Of a DNA stretch of 64,000 nt, positions 56,870-64,000 are shown in pieces. Below the pieces are notes generated by a model that did not search any database, was not told the origin of the DNA, and worked only from the letters and a program-made list of their open reading frames with translations. Within the stretch, counting starts at the first letter, position 1. Every line of letters begins with the position of its first letter. Origin of the DNA: Hermatobates lingyangjiaoensis (lineage: Eukaryota; Arthropoda; Insecta; Hemiptera; Hermatobatidae); the NCBI GenBank assembly GCA_026182355.1, contig JAPFBL010000068.1, positions 1,939,001 through 2,003,000 of the forward strand. Direction: 5' to 3'. A program made the position numbers and the translations under genes.

Positions 56870-57130
56870 TAGAAAGATTTAGTACTATTTTTTAATTTCT
56901 TACTGTAGTGTAGACGTTGTTTTTTGTTTCACATGTTTATTTGTGAAATCTTGTTATATGTATGTTGCAAGATTTAACTGAATAGCCGTGAAATAAATGT
57001 CAACATATAAACTACAAGTAAGAAATTCAAACAATGTGACGAAGATCTTTCAATCAAACAACTAGTTTTCATCAGAATGTTTCAGCATGAGTGAGACTCT
57101 GACGAAGAAAAGTTGTTTTGGTTGAAATAC
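56870..57130. repeat. foldback family F1, rearranged and diverged
   Basis: An F1 outer arm (TTTCTTACTGTAGTGTAGAC to CACATGTTTATTTGTGAAAT, 56896-56952) is followed by an oppositely oriented arm (57005-57080 with AAGATCTTTCAATCAAACAA) and an inner core piece (GACTCTGACGAAGAAAAGTT, GGTTGAAATAC). The arms meet tip to tip, the reverse of the usual order. Confidence 0.7.
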
Positions 57131-57524
57131 AGGTATATTTATAAATTCTTAAAAGATCCGCGATTCCAACATCTTGGTCACCTGATCAGTCTTCTTGGAG
57201 ATAGATACTACTTGATGCTACTTCTAGACTAAACCCAAACGTTTATTCACTTGATTTCATTTTTGAATTCTGTTTTAAATTATTATTTATCTCAATTATT
57301 TATCTTTTTGAGTTCAGTTTCTGTTTTTTTTATTACTCTCTCTTTTAATTTTTATTCGTCTTTTCTTTTTTTTTTGATTTTATTTTATTTATTCTATTTG
57401 TATTCTTTAATTTGATATTTAGTTATTTCTTGTTTCTTCTCCTCCCTGCTTCGTTGGAAGAACTATTACTAGTACTTAGAGGAAGGGGCTTTTTATTGTG
57501 GTTCGCTCCTCAAGAGAATAACAT

Positions 57525-57565
57525 TCTCTCCTGATGACGACGATTCATTGAAATATTGAAGTAAG
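57525..57565 (+). ncRNA. hammerhead-like core, solo
   Basis: CTCCTGATGA, CGACGATTCATT, GAAATATTGAAGTAAG. Both conserved blocks are intact but the stem is poorly paired, so this copy is probably decayed. Confidence 0.3.
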
Positions 57566-57632
57566 TTTTTTTGGAGTATTTTCTTTATTGTTATTTGATT
57601 ATATATATATATATATATTATATATATATATA

Positions 57633-57881
57633 TGCCAATTTCATGCTTGGTTACATTTTCTCTAATGTCCTACAGGCTCTTCTCAGTTCCTCGGGGAGTA
57701 AAAAAATCAAACTTTTCTTTTCATAACTACACATTCTAACACTATTTATATCTAACACTATTTAAGAATTAACTAAATATTTTCAATAAAACAACATGTT
57801 TCGGTCTCGTAGGGTGAAATTGGCATAACCAAGCATTAAATTGGCAAAAAAATTTTAGAAACCAAGCATGAAATTGGCATA
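57633..57881. mobile_element. foldback family F9 in a TA array
   Basis: GCCAATTTCATGCTTGGTTA at 57633 is the reverse complement of 57862-57881, and a further partial copy lies at 57830-57850. The interior has ACATGTTTCGGTCTCGTAGG, the GAAACATGT end of the ribozyme-like core on the minus strand. TA arrays flank both sides (57601-57632, 57930-57944). Confidence 0.75.
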
Positions 57882-57944
57882 AAATTTTTAGAAACCTGTT
57901 TGCAAGAAGGATTCCTACCAATCTTCACTAATATATATATATAT

Positions 57945-59942
57945 AAAATTAATCGAGTTCCCATAAATACTTCGTCCAAAAACGTTCTTTAAAGCTTTAA
58001 ATAAAAAATATTTCATATTTCCCTTAACGCGAAGAAATCAATTTTTTTTTTAATGGTCTTCAGAAAAAAATCTTTAGCAAGAGTTGGTCATCAGGAAGAA
58101 ACTGAAGTGGTAAAGACGAAATTATTTTTATACATCAAGGCTGAGTCATATTGAATCTACGTATGTATTTAGATAATTATATTGTGAATACATTAGATTT
58201 CTACAAATATTTTACATTTAAATGGGTAAATTTTATTAATTTAAGTTGAGTAGTAAAAAACTGTTCTTGTGTTGGATTGAAGTTCTTTGATAGACAGAAG
58301 GGCTATGAGGTGCCCCGGATGACAGAAGTACGGAACTCGGTGTCGCCATAAATGCCATTATTAAATATTCTTACAAAAACTTGAATGTATATGTAGGTAC
58401 TCCTGAGTTTTATTGGATCTTCAATATGTGAAGATTGGTGTAGATGATGCACTGAACTTGATACCTGAAGTCTGTAATTTTGCAACATAAACTATGTTTT
58501 TAAATCAGTAATATAAACTCTCACTTTGGTCGCATTATTTGTGGTTAAGTTTCGTTAAGTTAGTTTTATTTTGTAATATCTGGATTGATGAAAGTTTATT
58601 ATGACACTAATTTATAAAACTTTTTTACAGTATAAATGTAGTTTAGGAAAATAATAAGTGACTGTTGTAGGAAAACACAAGTGGAAAGATAAATTGGGAG
58701 AAGGTTAAAAGGAAATGATTGAAAGGGATGGAATTGTTAGTGTCGCTCTGTTTGCAAGTCTGCCACCCTCGCAAAGGGAAACTTCAAAGGGTGATCTGTC
58801 AAATAACTCGAGTAGACCTCAGGGAAAAAGTTTAATCACTCCAGCTGTGCAGTGACAGCTCTCCACTAAGCTGTGAGGGGGTCATTGAGATCACCGCAGG
58901 CTCCACGACTCGTCCAATAAAACAGTCAATGAAACGAATTACTCCTACTCACCTTCCAAAGTCAGGGTCCTTCAAATCCACATCATTAAGACTTAGTTGC
59001 CTTTTCTTTTAGTAAAAATTTAATATTAACTGATGAATTGCTGTACCTTATGTATTATAGAAAATTGTTTTATATATGGACAATAACCCGACAAAAGTGG
59101 CAAGAGTTTTTGTGACTTCTCTCTTTCTTCCTCTATCGCCCTTTCCTTCTGTACTGTCTTTCCTTTCTATATAAGTCCTTTATATTTGAAGATTAAAAAT
59201 AAACGTAATAAATAAATAATACAATAATTCATGATATGTACCAACTTACATACAAGCTGATGTGCATACCGTTGTCCGGAGAAATAAACCAAACATCAAA
59301 TTAAACTGTATCAAAAAATAAGTTATGCACTTATAAAAATAACAATATTTTCATAATTGATTAAAGTTCATAAAGTAAATATAAAAACTAAAGGAAAAAC
59401 AAAAAAGTATGCATTTCTTTTAGAAGATTTAATGAAAGAAAAAATATTGGCACCTCTGTGCCTCTGATGTAATATAATGGCTTCATTATGGTTATATAGT
59501 TTTTCAGGGTGGTGATTCAAATAGTGGTGTATAGGACAACTATAGCAATATATGGTGAACGGCAAGACACTAGTCAACAGGACTGCACATAAAATAACCT
59601 TTATGAAAGCCTCAGCTAAGCTCTCATAATTTTCAGTGCTTGCCTAAAACCACGAGGACTGCCACCTACGGCACTACTAGCTCTACAGCTCGTTCATCGT
59701 GACAGTGAATGCCTGGGTTAACCGTTTCTTTATAAATACTCAACTACATAACCATAAGTTTCCATAAGTCTTAAATTACATAAATCATAAGTCCTTATAC
59801 ATTTTGAGTGCTTTCCGGCATTGTTTCTGATATCTATTACATATCTACCGCGATTGTTCAAATTGTTTCATAAATTCTTTCAATCCGTTGTTTGTCGATC
59901 CGTTTTGAAAGAAACCAATATACATAGATACATAGATATGTT
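57945..59942. other. no gene seen
   Basis: GC-richer patches at 58740-58980 and 59640-59720 without frames. Minus frames 58303-58488 and 59368-59577 show no domain. Confidence 0.5.
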
Positions 59943-60051
59943 ATATATATATATATATATCAATGATCAAACCACAATAAGAAATGGGAAAGTAAGACTA
60001 AAATCTTTCAACCGTAACAAGCGGTCTTCATCAGAGTCAAAAACCCAACTG
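59943..60051 (-). repeat. (TA)n plus single arm of foldback F1
   Basis: A TA run (59943-59960) abuts a truncated F1 arm (59961-60051) from CAATGATCAAACCACAATAA to AAAACCCAACTG. The core is intact on the minus strand apart from one change (CTGATGA for CTGACGA). No inverted partner. Confidence 0.92.
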
Positions 60052-60685
60052 AAAAACTCAGTTTTTCAGAGTCTGCACAAATAATCCCATATAAGAGGTC
60101 TGTGTCTTTTACACTGATAATATCCAGTTCTCTAAAGTCATTAAAGAGTCTTAAACCTCCAGTGTTTTTCTTATAAATCAAATCTGAAAGGTATAATGTG
60201 AATCACAGACAATAATGACCCACCCCTTTCATTAACAGGACAACCAATTTTTTTGCACTTCAGTTTTTTATTTAAGACAAACATCTTGGGCTGTAGTTAC
60301 ACTTTATGATTAGGAATACATCTAATACCTATTCATGATTGGCAACTGGTTTGTCTATTTTGTTGGAATTTAAATAATTATTTAGTATTTCATAAACAAA
60401 TTCTGTCTATTTGTAATATTAATTTGATTAAATGGTAATTGTGAAGTTCATTCCTCATCAATTCCATCTATTAACATTAAGCCCAAGTTATCATTATTAT
60501 TAATTAAACAATGAACAACATTAAACTTTGCAACAAATTCATCAAATAATGAAACTGATTTTGGAATCTGAAATAAAGTACCTCCTAAAAGGTATTTGGA
60601 AAGTGATCATAGAACAGATAATATATGATCAAAAAAATACCGAAATTGGGGGGAAAAAAGCAACTTGCGGTATAAGAGAAGTAGA
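60052..60685. other. no gene seen
   Basis: AT-rich. The 105-codon frame at 60528-60845 runs into a SINE copy and is not a gene. Confidence 0.5.
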
Positions 60686-60855
60686 GAAGGTAAAGCCGTC
60701 GGTGGCGAGTTTGTACGATGTCAGGTACTTATTAAAGATCTATACTGTAATCAACTTGAGACAGGTTATTAAACTTGAGAATCAAGCCGGTTATTTGACA
60801 CTACAAAGGGCAGTTTGTGTTTTCATTATGGAAGCAGCGATCTGAACCTGACCAT
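60686..60855 (+). repeat. SINE A, 5'-truncated
   Basis: GTAAAGCCGTCGGTGGCGAG, TTTGTACGATGTCAGGTACT, TATTAAAGATC, then TTGACACTACAAAGGGCAGT align with the 3' two-thirds of the 46369 element. Confidence 0.82.
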
Positions 60856-62407
60856 TACTATCTTATTATGTTGTAACTCTTAAATTAGTGGCGATGGTGA
60901 AATTAGTTTGTTTTGAAAAGACTCCCTTAAGCAGTTGATATGGAAATGGACTGGATGGAGTGATACGGGATTCGAAGGACTGCGTAAAAAGAGCATTGTA
61001 AGAAGAGAGAGGCATTCTTTACGGCGCCCAGGTGGAAAGCGTAAAACGCTCCAGTCAATTCACATTGAACAGGCAACACTGATGTCATTCAGGGCATTGT
61101 GGTGTTCCTTACACGTAACAGGCATCTTGGTGATGTTAAAGAAAAGACTGTCTGCAAGAAATTGTTTTACAAATAAATTTATTTTGTTTATATTATACAT
61201 GAATTATTATAACCAACTAGGAACTCCTCCTTGTATCTAAAGGAAAGTAGTTTTGCATGGCTCGTGATTTTCATGAACTCTCAACTTCGAGTTTTACATA
61301 AATAGCTTATAATAACAATAATAGACAGTTCATGCTGTTCAAGATACGATAAGTATGAAGATACCAGATAAGTATGCGAAATGTCTCTTGAATGACTTGA
61401 CAGGGTCGTTTGCTTTCCTAAAGCACTGCATGCTCAGATTACGCTCCTGTAGTAATGATCTCTTTGTTTATTAGACAGGATTCCTCACGAGCCGATCAAT
61501 TCCATTCCCAACCATCCTACTATAATCTTCTACTTTCCGCCACCTGCCGTATAAATAAATCCAACAAACTTTTCTGCTCTCATCTCAAAGTTTAATTAAC
61601 CTCCGCTAGTCAATTAATTATTTTAGCTAACTTTAAATTAATTTACAAGTGAACTTTGTAAATAAAGTTTACTTGTACCTATAGAGACTGAGAGTCCATA
61701 TATAAAAAAAATTAGAGTGATCTACACACAACTTTACTATAAGTAAAAAAATATCAAACTCGTTAGCAACATAATGATTTTTGTCACCTCGAAAGCTTCC
61801 ACATTCACCCATAAGTCACAATTTTAACATTTATTTGAAAAAAGAACCTTTAGTGCTGTTTTAACAATTTGAAAATATCTTTCATTTATTCTTTCCCTAA
61901 TTAAATTATGAATGTGTATTTTATATCGCTCTCTTAAAGTTCTGTCTATTTATCCAATATAGTTGTTCCGAAAACATTACATCTCATTCTCTAAATATCA
62001 TTTTAATTCATTATTATATGCTTATATTCTTCATCTAAATATAATAGTAAAGTTTTAATTATAACAATTTATATAAATTTACTGAAATTTTTATTAGTGT
62101 AATACTTTTCTAAATTAATGAAAATAACATAACGTTATTTAAAATCCATATACCTACATTATGTTGTATTTTTCGAACCCTTTATAATATTGTTGTACAT
62201 ATAATTATGAAGGCGACATATAATTCTATAAGCAATATAATATTCCTTTCATTTGAATTACACAATATTTTATAAAGGTTAATTTTATATAAAAATGTAA
62301 ATTATTGACTCACCATTGAGTCTGAATGAATGACCACAAGTCTGGTCTGTCCGTTTGACGGATCATAATACTAATATTGTCCCTATACGATGCCTTCGTA
62401 TATGTAG
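60856..62407. other. no gene seen
   Basis: A 101-codon frame at 60935-61240 in a GC-richer patch has no domain. 61715-61770 weakly resembles 10645-10700 (CTACAC.CA.CTTTACTATAAG). Confidence 0.45.
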
Positions 62408-62525
62408 AACAAGATTTCACAAACACGTGAAAAGTCTTTTGGGATTTGACTCTGACAAAGACCAAAAAAGAATAAGAGATCTTATTCTTTTTTCTCATTT
62501 CTTGTTGTGGTTTGGACCTTGATCG
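62408..62525 (+). repeat. foldback family F1, diverged, collapsed
   Basis: The tip AAGATTTCACAAACACGTGAAA is joined directly to an inverted arm (GGGATTTGACTCTGACAAAG, then GAGATCTTATTC, TTTCTTGTTGTGGTTTGGAC). Most of the left arm is missing. The stem of the core is lost. Confidence 0.8.
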
Positions 62526-64000
62526 TATGTCCAAATTCTTATATCGTATTTGTTCTGATCAAATTCTTTAAGGAGATGATTTTTCACTCCACTTCTTAAG
62601 ATACATATCATTATTTTTTTGGGTTAGATTCAATAAAGTATAGTGTTTGCTATAATAAAGGTTAGAGCAGTTTTACGGACTTTCACACTACTAGGTCCAC
62701 TGAAGTCATTTTTGATGAATTGCTGTAAATTTAGTTGTGGATGGTTGTGTAACAGGTCTCACAGTTTAACAAATCCTAAGGTTATTTCACAAGCGTTAGT
62801 TCTTTGTGTGATATGGAACTGCATTTATTTTAGGGAATAATAAATCATAGGAAATGTGCAGTATCGTATGTTCTACCGAAAGGGATACTTGTTTGAACCC
62901 TCCTTCCTGGTCGTTTTAGAAACTTTAAAAGAAAACATAATTTTAGAACTTAAGAACATAATGCATCCTAATTATATTTATTAAAACTAATACGAAATAA
63001 TTCGTTTTAATAAATAGTCATCTAGAAATAAAACAATTTTTTTTTTATTGTAAATAATATTTTTACTTAGAGTAAAGCTGAGTGTTGACAATTCCAGATT
63101 GTTGTTTGTTGGGTACTACTATAATCCATCCTTATCGTATTTTTTTGTTTTTTTTTTTTGTTTTTAGATTCAACGGATTTTCAGGTTTTGAGATCTCCTG
63201 ATAACATTTTTCATGAGTGTCTGGTTTTAACTGGCTGAATGTTTATGTTTATTCATTAATTATTATTATCAAAGTTGCCTGATAAAAACTGCATGCACTC
63301 TTAATCATACAGAGAGGAAATATTACCCTATAAGTGACCATAATTAAGTTCCATCTGCAGTAACATACCAGATGGACTTAAAACATTTATTCCATTTATT
63401 ATAACCTATAAAATACATATAGGTTCATTAAAATAAATGAATTGAATTGATTATCATCGTATTTGATAATTCATTTCCACAAAGTTTGGTAATTCGTTAC
63501 ATTATAGTCACATTGTAATCAAAGTTAAATTGGCTGTAAAACAGTGTCGTAATAGGTTTATTTATAGTTAAGTAAACTATAAGTAAATTAGTTTAAATAA
63601 GTTAATTAGATTAGGCAACAATTATTCCAGATGTTTATATTCATAGACGCTTGATTTTTCTATAAATCATCTGCTTATGTTATGTACTTAATCGTTTGCC
63701 GAATTTTATCAAATTTTGAATGTTCAAACTGATAATTAAGTAAGTTTATTTGCCTAATTTTCTTTGGAAGTTAGTGTTGAAGTTAAATAATTAACAGATG
63801 AGCCAGGACGATACTTTATTTATATATCTGGAACATAATTCAGAAGTTAGATATTAAATGTTATCTTTGAAGGCACAATAATAATAACGTAGACAGAGAA
63901 GGTATAAATTGAATTATATTTGTTGCAGGTAAAGGGTGAGGTGTGTTGAGGAGGAAAAAGAATCCCGAATGTTATTATGTGGCAACGTATTGAAAAGCTA
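62526..64000. other. no gene seen
   Basis: AT-rich to the window end. The frame at 62643-62840 has no domain. Confidence 0.55.

Noticed and set aside
60528..61240. Two frames of about 100 codons
   Set aside because: The first runs into a SINE copy. The second has no domain and unremarkable composition.

Overview
This window reads as repeat-dominated, AT-rich nuclear DNA from an invertebrate animal. The evidence is the mariner, Helitron and Penelope-like (PLE) remnants, tRNA-derived SINEs, many (TA)n microsatellites, satellite DNA with higher-order structure, and the lack of compact genes. The phylum cannot be fixed from sequence alone; an arthropod is my guess, not a reading. I find no complete cellular gene. 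Most open frames of 60-100 codons sit in repeats, low-complexity tracts or AT-rich sequence.

Layout. 0.4-1.85 kb: a 63-bp tandem satellite whose period leaves one frame open for 506 codons, partly arranged as a 6-monomer higher-order repeat. 2.9-4.8 kb: diverged repeats around a broken Penelope-type reverse transcriptase. 5.9-8.5 kb: a long foldback, then a block flanked by identical 69-bp direct repeats that holds two unidentified minus-strand coding relics and a LINE-like 3' tail. 9-17.5 kb: mostly unannotatable AT-rich DNA. 17.5-18.6, 21.7-22.2, 28.0-29.6, 31.5-32.1 and 38.0-38.7 kb: clusters of near-palindromic foldback elements, almost always beside (TA)n arrays. 25.8-26.3 kb: a fossil mariner transposase. 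39.5-40.4 kb: a clean, internally deleted mariner with 29-bp perfect inverted repeats and a TA duplication, next to a 275-bp near-perfect palindrome. 43.45-43.63 kb: a CpG-rich islet with YY1-, CRE- and CCAAT-type motifs, the best promoter candidate. 45.7-46.2 kb: an unidentified coding relic. 46.37-46.72 kb: an intact SINE with a perfect 13-bp target duplication, and five or more diverged relatives. 55.8-56.45 kb: a short Helitron with a PIF1-like fragment and a tRNA-like arm.

The most interesting system is the foldback network. At least nine otherwise different repeat families carry the same short core: CTGANGA, about one base, a 3-5 bp hairpin stem, then GAAA (or AAAA) and usually an AT-rich continuation. 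The stem changes between families but stays paired (GGTC/GACC, GACTG/CAGTC, ACCG/CGGT, GGTT/AACC, GACCG/CGGTC). That is covariation in a hammerhead-ribozyme-like core. Hammerhead ribozymes are known from Penelope-like elements, and a PLE relic is present here. My inference is that these are non-autonomous, PLE-related, ribozyme-bearing elements that preferentially land in or create (TA)n arrays and often end up as inverted dimers.
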